Positions 8,082 through 16,653 of a DNA stretch of 37,833 bases are shown here, piece by piece. The notes below the pieces were generated by a model that saw nothing but the letters and a program-made list of their open reading frames with translations, was not told where the DNA came from and did no database searches. This DNA is from Deltaproteobacteria bacterium UBA2221. GTDB lineage: Bacteria > Desulfobacterota > Syntrophorhabdia > Syntrophorhabdales > WCHB1-27. A program made the position numbers and the translations under genes. The stretch is taken from NCBI GenBank assembly GCA_002328485.1, contig DCUF01000039.1, positions 1-37,833 on the forward strand, written 5' to 3'. The number at the start of each line of letters is the position of its first letter. The stretch's first letter is position 1.

Positions 8082-8155
8082 TGCCCCCGGCATGACTCGA
8101 ACATGCGGCCTGCGGATTAGGAATCCGTCGCTCTATCCACCTGAGCTACGGGGGC
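8082..8155 (-). tRNA. tRNA-Arg, anticodon CCU
   Basis: The 74-base minus-strand sequence folds as a cloverleaf. The acceptor is GCCCCCG with CGGGGGC and discriminator A; the D stem is GCTC/GAGC; the anticodon loop is TTCCTAA with anticodon CCT; the T stem is GCATG/CATGC with loop TTCGAGT. The outer pair of the anticodon stem (A27-C43) is mismatched. CCA is not encoded. It decodes AGG. Confidence 0.95.
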
Positions 8156-8265
8156 ACACCGTTGAAGAGTCCCCATTATACCATACGCCCCATCGGAAGT
8201 GGCAAAAAATGCTTGACGGAACCGCTCCGTTGGGGCCCCAGGTCGGCGGGCAACGGCCATCAATC

Positions 8266-8817
8266 CTACGAGAGTCGGCCCACCTCAAATACGACAAGGG
8301 CACTGCTGATGCATTCGGAGGGATTGTTGATCCTATGAGGAATGCCGCCTTTGTAGGTAATGGCGTCACCGGCATCGAGTTGTATCCGCTCTTCCCCTAT
8401 CTCGCACTCTATAGACCCGGATAAGCAATAAACAAATTCGTCACCGGGGTGAACGCATATCTCCTTGGCGAACTTCTCTCTGGGCGCCAGCCGCAGCATA
8501 ACGGGATTGAGGTTCTGGGCCTTCAGGTTGGCCGCAAGGGGTTGTATATCGTGTGGACCTGACTGAGAGCATTTATAGACCACATAGTCGCCTTTCTCCT
8601 CTTCGCCCTCGGAAAAGAAGTCGTGTATCTTCGTATTAAAGGCGTCCGCTATGGCCATAAGCGTCGAAACGGTCGGAGAGGTTTTGTTGCGTTCAATAAG
8701 ACTGAGGGCGTTCGCTGAAACACCGCTCTTCTTCGACAGATCCCTCAGGGACAGATTTCGCCGCTCCCTGAGATCCTTAATCTTATCGCCCAGATTAAAC
8801 GCCGTTTTGATTTCCAA
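8266..8817 (-). CDS. XRE-family transcriptional regulator with C-terminal cupin domain
   Basis: A 183-residue regulator. Residues about 9-68 are an XRE-type helix-turn-helix (IKDLRERRNLSLRDLSKKSG, then VSANALSLIERNKTSPTVST). Residues about 110-180 form a cupin sensor domain with HPGDEFVYCLSGSIECEIGE and the GDAITYKGGIPHRINNP box. Proteins of this architecture sense small ligands and control nearby metabolic genes. The start appears to be TTG at 8817. It is divergent from the histone-deacetylase-like gene, and the 79-base gap holds several TTGAC elements, so it probably controls itself and that gene. The ligand is unknown. Confidence 0.92.
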   Translation of the reverse strand: MEIKTAFNLGDKIKDLRERRNLSLRDLSKKSGVSANALSLIERNKTSPTVSTLMAIADAFNTKIHDFFSEGEEEKGDYVVYKCSQSGPHDIQPLAANLKAQNLNPVMLRLAPREKFAKEICVHPGDEFVYCLSGSIECEIGEERIQLDAGDAITYKGGIPHRINNPSECISSALVVFEVGRLS

Positions 8818-8833
8818 AAGAATGACCTGAGGC

Positions 8834-8889
8834 TTGACTTTGACGATTACGTTGATCTATTGTGTAGAATATAATTGACAGGAAGTCAA
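8834..8889 (+). promoter_or_regulatory. Divergent promoter region with TTGAC repeats and palindrome
   Basis: A perfect -10 box TATAAT lies at 8870-8875. Directly after it TTGAC-AGGAA-GTCAA (8875-8889) forms a 5-5-5 palindrome that overlaps the ribosome binding site of the deacetylase-like gene. Two further TTGAC copies stand in direct repeat at 8834-8838 and 8840-8844. This layout fits an operator for the XRE-cupin regulator, which is inference. No -35 box at ideal distance from the -10 box is evident. Confidence 0.5.
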
Positions 8890-8896
8890 GTTATTT

Positions 8897-9652
8897 ATGC
8901 GTTCAATGCCGGTACCGTACAGCGATCTGTTTTTAACCGAGTACGCAACGATAGACTGCGAGTTTCCTCATCGCGTCGCCGATATCTATCTCGCCATTTC
9001 CAGTATTTCCGAATTTATCGAGCCGGAACCCGTGGATGTGGAAGACCTTCTCCCCTGTCACTCAACCTCACTCGTCGAGTCCGTGCAAAACCATCCCGAA
9101 GTCTTTCAAATAGCAGTTCTTTCGGCCGGAGGTGCCGTCAAGGCAGCGGAAATCGCCCTCTATTGGTCCCCCTTCGCCCTCATTAGACCTCTTGGGTATC
9201 ATGCGGGGATCGACTTCAACGGAGGCTTCTGCTTCTTCAATAATATTGCTGTAGCCATAAGAAAACTTGTCGTATCGGGGTTGATAAAGAAAGCGCCCAT
9301 CGTCGACATTGACCTTCATTACGGCAACGGGACCGTCGACATCTTCAGAAATGATCCCGACGTTACATTCCGGAATATCTCCGGCCATTCACGGGAGAAT
9401 TTCTTTACGCAATTCGAAGCGGCCATCGAGGACGCCGAGGGCTTTGACATCGTCGCGTGCTCAGCCGGGTTCGACACCTATATGCATGACTGGGGTCAGC
9501 TTCTGCTGGCCAGTGACTTCAAAACTGTCGGGGCCCGGATAGCTTCGTGCCATAAGCGGATCTTCTCGGTGTTTGAAGGCGGCTACTATCTCCAGGACCT
9601 CGGGAAGAATGTGAGGGCCTATCCGGACGGGTTTCTCGAAGCTTGTTCGTAG
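8897..9652 (+). CDS. Histone deacetylase family protein (zinc amidohydrolase)
   Basis: A 251-residue arginase/deacetylase-fold protein. Motifs are RPLGYHAGIDFNGGFCFFNN (97-116), DIDLHYGNGT (137-146), SAGFDTY (189-195) and EGGY (227-230). The Zn ligands Asp139, His141 and Asp193 and the late Tyr230 are present. The usual His-His dyad reads Tyr101-His102, and the His after the DLH ligand is also Tyr. Bacterial members deacetylate acetylpolyamines, acetylated proteins or related amides; the substrate here is unknown. The length is shorter than the 300-350 residues of AcuC-type proteins, mainly at the N-terminus. ATG 8897 follows GGAAG. Its last ten bases overlap the start of comEC. Confidence 0.88.
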   Translation: MRSMPVPYSDLFLTEYATIDCEFPHRVADIYLAISSISEFIEPEPVDVEDLLPCHSTSLVESVQNHPEVFQIAVLSAGGAVKAAEIALYWSPFALIRPLGYHAGIDFNGGFCFFNNIAVAIRKLVVSGLIKKAPIVDIDLHYGNGTVDIFRNDPDVTFRNISGHSRENFFTQFEAAIEDAEGFDIVACSAGFDTYMHDWGQLLLASDFKTVGARIASCHKRIFSVFEGGYYLQDLGKNVRAYPDGFLEACS

Positions 9653-11958
9653 GCTCCGTTCTTGCCTTCATTCTGGGCATTTACGCACAGGCCGTCAATC
9701 CCCTTCCAACCCCGCTCACCCTCAGCCTCCTGACATGTTCTCTTGCCCTCATCCCGATTCTTCTCAGGCGCGGCAGGATAGCAGTTCTTTGCCTGATCCT
9801 GCTCGGTTTCTCCCTGGTAGGTTCACTCCGGGTGGCCCTCGTGCCGAGAGACGATGCCTTCGTATCCATCCCCGAAAGGAGAAACGATCTGTATGGGGGC
9901 ACTGTTATCGAGAGCTCGGCCACCATGACGACCGTTAGGCTCTCTTCCCCAGCCCTCTGCCGCGGGATCAGGGCAGTATTTGTCTCCGACGTTCCCATGC
10001 CCATAAACACGGAGATTCGTGTGGTGGGTCTCCTTCGGGAGTTACGCCCCTCATTCAAGAATCCTTCCGTCGGCTCGTGGAAGTGGCTGAAAAGGTTAGA
10101 AGGCATAGGCTACGAGCTGAAGGGAAGACTCGTATCGATGACAGCGGGGACAAGCCTGGTCGAGGGGTTCCGCGGATACTTCAAGAAGACCATCGAACAG
10201 TCCGGTGCCCGTCACACAGATGTTTTGACCACATTGACCGTCGGTGATAGGACCTCTCTTGATCAAGGGAAGAATGACCTCTTTATCCGAACGGGCACAT
10301 CCCACGTTCTGGCTATCTCCGGCTTCAACGTCGGTATTGTGAGTGGCTTTTTCTTCTTTTTTTTGAAGATCCTTTTCAGCCTCCGGCCAAGCTTTCGACT
10401 TTCCGGTCGCCACACGCGCTATGCAGCCCTCGTGACAATGCCTTTCCCTTTCGCTTTCATGTTCGTGGCGGGGGCTGGTGTTTCCGTCATCCGGGCGACG
10501 ATCATGATACTCCTTTACATGGTCTCCCTCTTCTTCGAGCGGGCCAGACACCCGATCAATACTATGACCCTCTCCGCCCTCGTTATCCTGCTCATCTATC
10601 CCCATTCGCTTTTTGCGCCATCCTTTCAGCTCACCTTCCTGAGCCTCATATTCATCATGGTATTTCTCGAGAACTGGTATCCAATGATCGGCAAAATCAA
10701 ATGGCGCCTCGCCAAATGGACCGTTCCGGCCATCTCTTCCACTGTTGCCGCAACACTTGGGACCGCACCTGTCGTCATCTACCATTTCTACGGGATCAAC
10801 CCGCTGACCGTGTTCCACAACCTGGTCGCAGTGCCCCTCATCGGGGTAGCCGCTACATCGCTGAGTCTCGTGGGCATGCTCCACAGTGTCCTCGCTCCGG
10901 TTCTTTGGATAGCTGGGTGGGTAACCGAGGTCAACATACAGGTGCTGAAGGCGCTCGATTTTGGTTACATCTTTCCTATCATCAGGCCTACCCTTGCCGA
11001 GATACTCATCTATTACGTCCTTCTGCTCTCCCTGTTCTACATACGGAGAAAGGCAGCCGTGGCCGTCCTGATCGTGAGTCTTCCGATCCTCATCGTAACG
11101 GCGGCCTTCACCTTCTCGGCACGATTCAACCATGACATGAGGATGAGTTTTCTGGATGTGGGTGGAGGTGACTCCATCCTCATCGAGGCACCGGAAGGCG
11201 TACGTGTCCTGGTGGATGGGGGCGGCTTTCACGGAACAGACTTCGATGTGGGTGAGAAGGTTCTCACCCCGCTGCTGCTCGCCCGTAAAATCAGAACCCT
11301 CGATTATGTCGTGGCCACCCACCCCCACACGGACCACATTGGCGGGCTGAGTGCGGTGCTTCGAAACTTCAGGGTGAAGCACTTTGTGACCGGCAATGTG
11401 TTCCCCGAGTATCCGGAGTTTGGAAGCCTGATCGATACAGCCGTCCGAAACGGTTCCACAATCGACATTTGGAAACGGGGCGATTCGCAGCGCCTCGCTC
11501 CCGGGCTCAGTGCACTGACCTTGAGCCCTCCTGTATCGAGGCGTATGGAGGACGACGTCAACAATGGCTCGTTGGTCCTCCTGCTCCGCCATGGTAGCCA
11601 TACCTTCCTTCTTACCGGCGATATCAAGGAGGAATTGGAGGATGAACTGATCATTTTGGGACTTCCCGTGAAGGCCCATGTGCTCAAGGCGGCTCATCAC
11701 GGGAGTCGGTTCTCGAGCAGTCTCCCGTCACTGCTCGCCATCCGTCCCGAACTGGCGGTGATCACCAGCGGTCCGGGGGCCTCCAGAGGGCTTCCCAGTG
11801 AGGAGACGCTCGGGCGATTCCAAAGACTGAGAATCCCTGTCCTAAGAACGGACCAGCAGGGTTTGATCGAGGTTCGGTCCGACGGGAAAAGCCTGACCTA
11901 TCGGGCTTTCAATGGCACCACGGGGGCTGTGAACACCCTCAATCGAGGAGGCGAATGA
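9643..11958 (+). CDS. comEC: ComEC/Rec2-family DNA uptake channel protein
   Basis: A 771-residue protein with the full ComEC layout. It starts with hydrophobic segments (about residues 1-60), then an extracytoplasmic OB-like region with AVFVSDVPMP and LKRLEGIGYE, the Competence domain with several membrane spans (about 180-480, including LAISGFNVGIVSG and AGAGVSVIRATIM), and a C-terminal metallo-beta-lactamase-like domain (about 500-750) with FLDVGGGDSILIEAPEG, THPHTDHIGG, LLTGDIKEE and AAHHGSRFSSS. ComEC carries one DNA strand across the inner membrane in transformation; the C-terminal domain may degrade the other strand. It begins at TTG 9643 within the end of the deacetylase-like gene, so expression is probably coupled. 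No other competence genes are nearby. Confidence 0.93.
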   Translation: MFVGSVLAFILGIYAQAVNPLPTPLTLSLLTCSLALIPILLRRGRIAVLCLILLGFSLVGSLRVALVPRDDAFVSIPERRNDLYGGTVIESSATMTTVRLSSPALCRGIRAVFVSDVPMPINTEIRVVGLLRELRPSFKNPSVGSWKWLKRLEGIGYELKGRLVSMTAGTSLVEGFRGYFKKTIEQSGARHTDVLTTLTVGDRTSLDQGKNDLFIRTGTSHVLAISGFNVGIVSGFFFFFLKILFSLRPSFRLSGRHTRYAALVTMPFPFAFMFVAGAGVSVIRATIMILLYMVSLFFERARHPINTMTLSALVILLIYPHSLFAPSFQLTFLSLIFIMVFLENWYPMIGKIKWRLAKWTVPAISSTVAATLGTAPVVIYHFYGINPLTVFHNLVAVPLIGVAATSLSLVGMLHSVLAPVLWIAGWVTEVNIQVLKALDFGYIFPIIRPTLAEILIYYVLLLSLFYIRRKAAVAVLIVSLPILIVTAAFTFSARFNHDMRMSFLDVGGGDSILIEAPEGVRVLVDGGGFHGTDFDVGEKVLTPLLLARKIRTLDYVVATHPHTDHIGGLSAVLRNFRVKHFVTGNVFPEYPEFGSLIDTAVRNGSTIDIWKRGDSQRLAPGLSALTLSPPVSRRMEDDVNNGSLVLLLRHGSHTFLLTGDIKEELEDELIILGLPVKAHVLKAAHHGSRFSSSLPSLLAIRPELAVITSGPGASRGLPSEETLGRFQRLRIPVLRTDQQGLIEVRSDGKSLTYRAFNGTTGAVNTLNRGGE

Positions 11959-11973
11959 GGTATGAACCGATAA

Positions 11974-11994
11974 AGAGGGGGCCAGCCCTCCTCT
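11974..11994 (-). terminator. Stem-loop between convergent comEC and ppx-like genes
   Basis: AGAGGGGG (11974-11981) pairs with CCTCCTCT (11987-11994), with one bulged base, around a short CCAGC loop. On the minus strand a short TTTA follows, which suits the phosphatase gene ending at 12049. The T-run is short, so this is tentative. Confidence 0.4.
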
Positions 11995-12048
11995 TGCTGG
12001 CGAAAGGGTCTATGGGGTTCCGCATCTTCGTTTCCCCCCATGGTGGCA

Positions 12049-12948
12049 TTATCGGTTTTGTAGCATGTCGTACAGAATGCCGTAGCGTGCACCGTGGGTG
12101 TTGACGATAAGGTTGCTGCTCCCGCAATGGCCCATGATCTCCCTCATCAGGATCAACCCCTGATACACAAGATCTTCCCGGCCAAGCTCCATCCCCGGTA
12201 GCTGCCTTCTCTCAGTGATGGCCATGTTCTTCATCCTCCCGATCCACGCGTCAAAAGCCGACAGGGGTATCGCCATGCCGTGAATGGCCTCTTTGTCAAA
12301 AGCTATGCCCTTGATCAAGGCCCCAAAGGTGGTCATGGTTCCTGCCATGCCGACAACAGACTGTCCTGGAGGGCAGGAGAAGTCGAGGGCGGAGCGGATG
12401 TGGTGCTTCACGTCTTCTATTTCCTGCTCCTGTGGCGGATCATGCTTCACAAACAGGTCAGTCAGCTTTACGGTGCCCACGGGAAGAGAGCAAAATTCTA
12501 GGAATTGCTCGCTGCTGCCCTGAATAACCTCGGTGCTTCCGCCACCTATATCGACGATCAACCAGCCGGGTGCAGCCATGGCGGGGTCTGCCCTCACCGA
12601 CAGGTAGGTATAGTAGGCCTCCTCGTAGGTCGTGATGGGCCTGACTCTCCACCCCAGCTCCCGCTCCACCTCTTCGATAAACTCGTTGCTATTTACCGCC
12701 TCCCTCAAGGCGCTCGTCCCGTAACAGATCACCTGGTCGACACGGTTCTTTTCAGCTATCTCGGCGTATGCTCGAAGGGCACTGAGGGTTCGCGACATGG
12801 CTGCCGGTAAGAGCCGTCCCGTCTTGATCAGCCCTTCTCCCAGTCGGGTAATGGTGGACATATCCGTGATCTCACGGATATGGTCATCGAGATCGACTAC
12901 GAGAAGGAGTACCGCGTTGGTGCCTATATCGATGGTGGCATACCTCAA
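12049..12948 (-). CDS. Ppx/GppA-family phosphatase (exopolyphosphatase-like)
   Basis: A 299-residue ASKHA-fold protein. IDIGTNAVLLLV (6-17) and IVDIGGGSTEVI (131-142) are the two phosphate-binding motifs, with GTSALREAVN (77-86) and GMAGTMTTFGAL further on. Members hydrolyse inorganic polyphosphate or pppGpp; those of about 300 residues, lacking the C-terminal HD-like domain of the E. coli enzymes, are usually exopolyphosphatases. The start is TTG 12948 with GGAGGG upstream. Only 27 bases separate it from the divergent ccdA-type gene, so the two promoters must overlap the gene starts or each other. Confidence 0.92.
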   Translation of the reverse strand: MRYATIDIGTNAVLLLVVDLDDHIREITDMSTITRLGEGLIKTGRLLPAAMSRTLSALRAYAEIAEKNRVDQVICYGTSALREAVNSNEFIEEVERELGWRVRPITTYEEAYYTYLSVRADPAMAAPGWLIVDIGGGSTEVIQGSSEQFLEFCSLPVGTVKLTDLFVKHDPPQEQEIEDVKHHIRSALDFSCPPGQSVVGMAGTMTTFGALIKGIAFDKEAIHGMAIPLSAFDAWIGRMKNMAITERRQLPGMELGREDLVYQGLILMREIMGHCGSSNLIVNTHGARYGILYDMLQNR

Positions 12949-12975
12949 TTGACAACCCTCCTAAAAAGGTAAATA

Positions 12976-13692
12976 ATGAGTAGAAATTCTATGGATGTCA
13001 ACGGGTTTATCGCTTTTTTTGCCGGCGTCATATCCTTTTTCAGCCCCTGTGTTCTGCCCCTTGTCCCTTCCTATCTCATCTTTTTGAGCGGGGCCACGAT
13101 CAGTGATGTTTCGGACCTCGCCCAGGCAAAGCACAAGAAGGCCGTTCTTATCCATTCGTGTTCGTTCATTGTCGGATTCTCCCTGGTATTTATTGCTCTC
13201 GGCGTTTCTTCTTCCTTTCTAGGCGGACTCTTGATCGAATATCAGCCATGGATACTGCGGGTGGGGGGTCTGCTTCTTATCGTCATGGGGCTCAACAGCC
13301 TCAAGGTCCTGAAGATACCCTTTTTGGATCGAGAAAAGACGATTCACCTGTCGGAACGCCCAATCGGCCTGTTTGGCTCTTTTGTGATCGGCACCACCTT
13401 CTCTCTGGGCTGGACGCCCTGTATAGGCCCGATTCTCTCCTCGATCCTGATCATTAGCTCTGCAACCAATGCCGTAGGGGAAGGCGTCTGGCTTCTATCG
13501 CTCTATTCTGTTGGGCTGGCCATACCCTTTTTTGTGGCGGCGCTCCTCGTTGGCCGACTCGTGCCGATTCTGCAGAAACACCGGCACATCATGAAGTATT
13601 CATCCATGGTGGTGGGGTCGCTGCTTATCGTCATCGGCCTTTTACTCATGACCGAGTATTTTGCGGAACTGACGGGCCTTTTGACCTTCTAA
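12976..13692 (+). CDS. ccdA: Cytochrome c biogenesis protein CcdA-type thiol transporter
   Basis: A 238-residue membrane protein with six hydrophobic spans, the size of free-standing CcdA (the membrane domain of DsbD). The two redox cysteines are Cys25 in FSPCVLPLVPSYL and Cys149 in GWTPCIGPIL, both in the conserved Pro-Cys setting. It passes electrons from cytoplasmic thioredoxin across the membrane to periplasmic thiol proteins, for cytochrome c maturation or disulfide repair. The ATG at 12976 has an AAGGT site six bases upstream. No thioredoxin-like partner or cytochrome gene is adjacent. A terminator-like stem-loop follows the stop. Confidence 0.93.
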   Translation: MSRNSMDVNGFIAFFAGVISFFSPCVLPLVPSYLIFLSGATISDVSDLAQAKHKKAVLIHSCSFIVGFSLVFIALGVSSSFLGGLLIEYQPWILRVGGLLLIVMGLNSLKVLKIPFLDREKTIHLSERPIGLFGSFVIGTTFSLGWTPCIGPILSSILIISSATNAVGEGVWLLSLYSVGLAIPFFVAALLVGRLVPILQKHRHIMKYSSMVVGSLLIVIGLLLMTEYFAELTGLLTF

Positions 13693-13698
13693 GAGAAT

Positions 13699-13743
13699 GG
13701 TAAAGGGGCTACCCCTGCGCCCTTACCCCCAACGCCTCTTTTT
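13699..13743 (+). terminator. Intrinsic terminator after ccdA
   Basis: GGTAA at 13699-13703 and TTACC at 13722-13726 enclose further G/C pairing and an inner AGGGGCTACCCCT hairpin; TTTTT follows at 13739-13743. It lies at the 3' junction of the convergent ccdA and xdhC-type genes. Confidence 0.5.
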
Positions 13744-14738
13744 CAGGCCCTTCTCACGCTTATCATCTCACCAACAATAGCCACAGCAATTTCTTCAGGT
13801 GTTTCTGCATTAATAGACAGGCCGATGGGGGAATGGACCGTGGCCAGTCGATCCGGGGCGATGCCCTTCTCTTTGAGATGTTTCATAATGATGTCTGTCT
13901 TGCGACGGCTGCCGATCATGCCCACGTAGCGGGTGGGTCGTTTGATAACCTCTTCCAACACAGTCTCATCTAAGGCGTGACCTCTTGTGACAATCACCAC
14001 GTACTCCTTGCCGTGGAATTCGAGTTTCTCAAAGACCTTATCGAAGGGCTCGACCATGATCCGTTCGGCGTCCGGGAATCTCTCGGCATTGGCAAATTCA
14101 GGCCGATCATCAATGACGGTAACCCCAAAATCGACCATGGCGGCGATCTTCGAGAGAAAAAGCGAGATGTGGCCGGCACCAAAGATGTAGACAAGGGGAG
14201 AGAAAAGCATAGGCTCGATGATTGTTCGCCCTTCCACGGACGTATCCTTGCGTTTCAGATATTCTGAGAAGCGGTCTATCACGTGGTCAGGGGCACTGTC
14301 CCCGGAAATGATCTTCCCTTCAGAGAGGACCGCCTTCTCAAACCCCGTGTCGGAAAGGCTCGTAACAATGAGCCCTGGCTTGGTCTGCCTCTCCATCTCC
14401 GCCAGGACCCTGTAGAGATCTCGCTGTCTGTCGGTCACCGGCTCGATCAGTATATCCACGTTGCCACCGCAGATCATGCCCAAGGCCTCGGCACCGGAAG
14501 CGTCCATCCGGTACTCAATGATAGTAGGCGTCCCCCTTTCCACAACCAGAGGGGCCTCTCTCATGACATCCAACTCAACCTTGCCGCCTCCAACGGTTCC
14601 GTAAAAGGCGCCCCTTTCGGTGACAAACATCTTCGCCCCCGTTCCTCTCGGGGCAGCACCAAGCTTGCGAATGATTGTCGCAATAGCCCCTTTCTCGGAG
14701 CGATCCAGATGATCAGCTACGATTGCGTATATATCCAT
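13743..14738 (-). CDS. XdhC/CoxI-family molybdenum hydroxylase maturation protein
   Basis: A 331-residue protein of the XdhC/CoxI family. The N-terminal XdhC domain has IATIIRKLGAAPRGTGAKMF, YGTVGGGKVE and MICGGNVDILIEP, with the conserved Cys-Gly-Gly. The C-terminal Rossmann domain has VYIFGAGHIS, VTVIDDRPEFAN, VIVTRGHALDE and YVGMIGSRRK. XdhC proteins bind the molybdenum cofactor and help sulfurate and insert it into xanthine-dehydrogenase-type hydroxylases. ATG 14738 is chosen because GGAGGG lies seven bases upstream; a TTG two codons earlier is less well placed. It is the last gene of the run MocA-like, molybdopterin-binding, YqeB-like, XdhC. Confidence 0.92.
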   Translation of the reverse strand: MDIYAIVADHLDRSEKGAIATIIRKLGAAPRGTGAKMFVTERGAFYGTVGGGKVELDVMREAPLVVERGTPTIIEYRMDASGAEALGMICGGNVDILIEPVTDRQRDLYRVLAEMERQTKPGLIVTSLSDTGFEKAVLSEGKIISGDSAPDHVIDRFSEYLKRKDTSVEGRTIIEPMLFSPLVYIFGAGHISLFLSKIAAMVDFGVTVIDDRPEFANAERFPDAERIMVEPFDKVFEKLEFHGKEYVVIVTRGHALDETVLEEVIKRPTRYVGMIGSRRKTDIIMKHLKEKGIAPDRLATVHSPIGLSINAETPEEIAVAIVGEMISVRRA

Positions 14739-14812
14739 AAACAACCCTCCAAAGCGAAAAATCTCTGAGCCTTTGCCCTCGGATCGCTTTCTGTGCCTTG
14801 ACTGCTTACGGC

Positions 14813-15628
14813 TTACCGCTCACCGCTCGCATTCGAGACATTGAACTCGCCCATGATCGCTTCCAGCACCGCGCCACCGATGGCCCGTGCCTTGTCCGAT
14901 ATGGTATGCCAGTCAACGGACTCGCCTCTCGGTTCGATGTCTCCGACCTTCTCGTTGGCTACCACGTCAATGTCACGTATCAAGCCCCGCAGAATGCCCG
15001 ATATCTCCGCACAAACCGGCGTTTTCTCAACAAAGAGAACCACCTCTCCCTTCTCTACAGAATCACCTAGACTCCGGACATGCTTGACCCTGCCCGCATG
15101 GGGGGCACGCAGCACCCGTTCGGGACCATATCCCGCCGTCGTGCCTGGTACACCCGTGACAGGCTCAGCCTGTCCCTCGTAGATCAGTCGTCCGAGGTCG
15201 TGTCCTCTGTTACTTTCCACAACAACGTGAACATCCTCGGGGGCTCTGAAACCCGGTCCCACACCGATCACCAATCGGGCCTCGTGCGGCCTTGTCTGTG
15301 TGGGCTTCTTGGCCATAATCGCGTCGACCACCACATCCGGCTTGATGCCCTTAATGATGCTCCCGCTGGGGTCTACCATCACGCCGATATGCCCTCGTTC
15401 CCAGGCCGCCACGATCCCGCGGATATCATCGGCGGTTTCTGCTGTAACCCCCTCCACCACGAAGGTCCCCTCAAAAAGGGCTTCGCAGAATGAGACAGTC
15501 CTTCGCACGCATAAAGGCCTTTCGATATCGGCCATGACAATCTGCCTGATATTGGCCCTGTAGAGCCGGTGGGCAATGCCGCTCGCCATTTCTCCAGCAC
15601 CTTTGATGGCCACCTTCAACCCCCGCAC
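14813..15628 (-). CDS. yqeB: YqeB-like, selenium-dependent molybdenum hydroxylase accessory protein
   Basis: A 271-residue protein matching the EF2563/YqeB family. It starts with a Rossmann loop (KVAIKGAGEMASGIAHRL), followed by VMADIERPLCVRRTVSFCEA, DPSGSIIKGIKPDVVVDAIM, IGVGPGFRAPEDVHVVVE and RGHDLGRLIYEG. A lipoyl/biotinyl-like strand pattern follows (RAPHAGRVKHVRSLGDSVEKGE). The family is found with molybdenum hydroxylases that carry labile selenium, where it is thought to help deliver selenium or mature the cofactor; its exact reaction is not established to my knowledge. GTG 15628 is the best start: GGGAGG of the upstream gene end lies seven bases before it, and the gap to that gene's stop is five bases. 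Confidence 0.88.
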   Translation of the reverse strand: MRGLKVAIKGAGEMASGIAHRLYRANIRQIVMADIERPLCVRRTVSFCEALFEGTFVVEGVTAETADDIRGIVAAWERGHIGVMVDPSGSIIKGIKPDVVVDAIMAKKPTQTRPHEARLVIGVGPGFRAPEDVHVVVESNRGHDLGRLIYEGQAEPVTGVPGTTAGYGPERVLRAPHAGRVKHVRSLGDSVEKGEVVLFVEKTPVCAEISGILRGLIRDIDVVANEKVGDIEPRGESVDWHTISDKARAIGGAVLEAIMGEFNVSNASGER

Positions 15629-15633
15629 GGTGG

Positions 15634-16653
15634 TCACCTCCCTTTCCCGAATACGCAATTCGGATAATGGCATTCGGGGCAGTGAAAGCAGAGACCGCCA
15701 CAGGCCAATCTTCTGATGTCATTGGCTGTTATCTTCTTGCCCGCCAGTATCCAGGGCAGCACCACATCAAGGGCCGTTCGGTCACTGTAGTAGACACAGG
15801 CAGGGGCGCCGATAATATACCTCTTTCTGAGACGGGCAATGAGAAACATGGCACCAGGGAATAAGGGAGCACCGTAGGTCAACACGCGGGCGCCGGTCGC
15901 TTGGATGGCCTCTTGTGTTATGTCGTCGGGATCAACGGAGAGGCCTCCGGTGGTGACTACGATTTCGGCATCCTTCTGGATATAAGCCACGATAGCGTCC
16001 CGGATCTGCCCGATATCGTCAGGCACCAGGGCCTTGCCGATCAGGTCCAGGCCGTGACCTCTCAGCTTCTCTTCGATTCGGGATGAGCCGTCCGCTACCC
16101 TTCCGCTAAAGACCTCGCTTCCCGTCACGACCAGGGCCCCCTTCATCTTTTTGTAACGGTCTATGCGTATTATCCCCCGTCCGGCCATCTCCTCAGCCGT
16201 CTGAAGTGCCTCCTCCCGGATCGATAGAGGCACGATGCGGGTTGCGGCGATGTGGTCCCCCGCTCGCACGGGATATCTGTCGGGCACCGTATTGAAGAGA
16301 ACGTCCCTGACCTGATTTATCCGGGTAAGAAGGCTTCTGTTCACGGACGCCAGTCCATCGATCTTGCTCCTGAGCGTGATCTTGCCTTCTCTGGCGGGCA
16401 ACATCTCCATATCCTCCGTTGCCGCGGCCTTGGCGATCCTGTAAGCAGCCTCTTCTTCATGAACCAGTTCTTCAACACCCTCTTCTGCCACGTAGACATA
16501 GGCCCTGCCGATGTCGAGAAAAGCCTCCACGTCGCCCTTCTCGATCACCCGGCCTCTCGAAAAGGCAACTTCCTTCACCTCACCGGGGATGATCCTCGTG
16601 ACGTCGTGGGCAAGGATGAGCCCAATCGCGTCCTCAACCTTGACTTTTTTCAA
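15634..16653 (-). CDS. Molybdopterin-binding protein (MoeA-like) with C-terminal Cys cluster
   Basis: A 339-residue protein. Residues about 1-160 resemble the front of MoeA-type proteins (VEDAIGLILAHDVTRIIPGE, FSRGRVIEKGDV). Residues about 170-310 form a MoCF/MogA-like molybdopterin-binding domain (GALVVTGSEVFSGRV, VVTTGGLSVDPDDIT). The end carries a Cys cluster, CGGLCFHCPECHYPNCVFGKG with five cysteines, that could bind a metal or an iron-sulfur cluster. It is shorter than MoeA (about 400) and lacks the usual MoeA C-terminal domain. Such proteins occur in YqeB/XdhC operons. The start is TTG 16653, overlapping the MocA-like gene by 20 bases; its stop is five bases before the YqeB-like start. 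Confidence 0.88.
   Translation of the reverse strand: MKKVKVEDAIGLILAHDVTRIIPGEVKEVAFSRGRVIEKGDVEAFLDIGRAYVYVAEEGVEELVHEEEAAYRIAKAAATEDMEMLPAREGKITLRSKIDGLASVNRSLLTRINQVRDVLFNTVPDRYPVRAGDHIAATRIVPLSIREEALQTAEEMAGRGIIRIDRYKKMKGALVVTGSEVFSGRVADGSSRIEEKLRGHGLDLIGKALVPDDIGQIRDAIVAYIQKDAEIVVTTGGLSVDPDDITQEAIQATGARVLTYGAPLFPGAMFLIARLRKRYIIGAPACVYYSDRTALDVVLPWILAGKKITANDIRRLACGGLCFHCPECHYPNCVFGKGR

Noticed and set aside
8071..8424. A 117-residue plus-strand open frame
   Set aside because: It runs through the tRNA-Arg gene and antisense into the XRE-cupin gene; both of those are well supported.
10096..11700. A 534-residue minus-strand open frame inside comEC
   Set aside because: It lies fully antisense to comEC, which has complete family motifs; the antisense protein is rich in His, Glu, Asp and Arg as expected from a shadow frame, with no domain.
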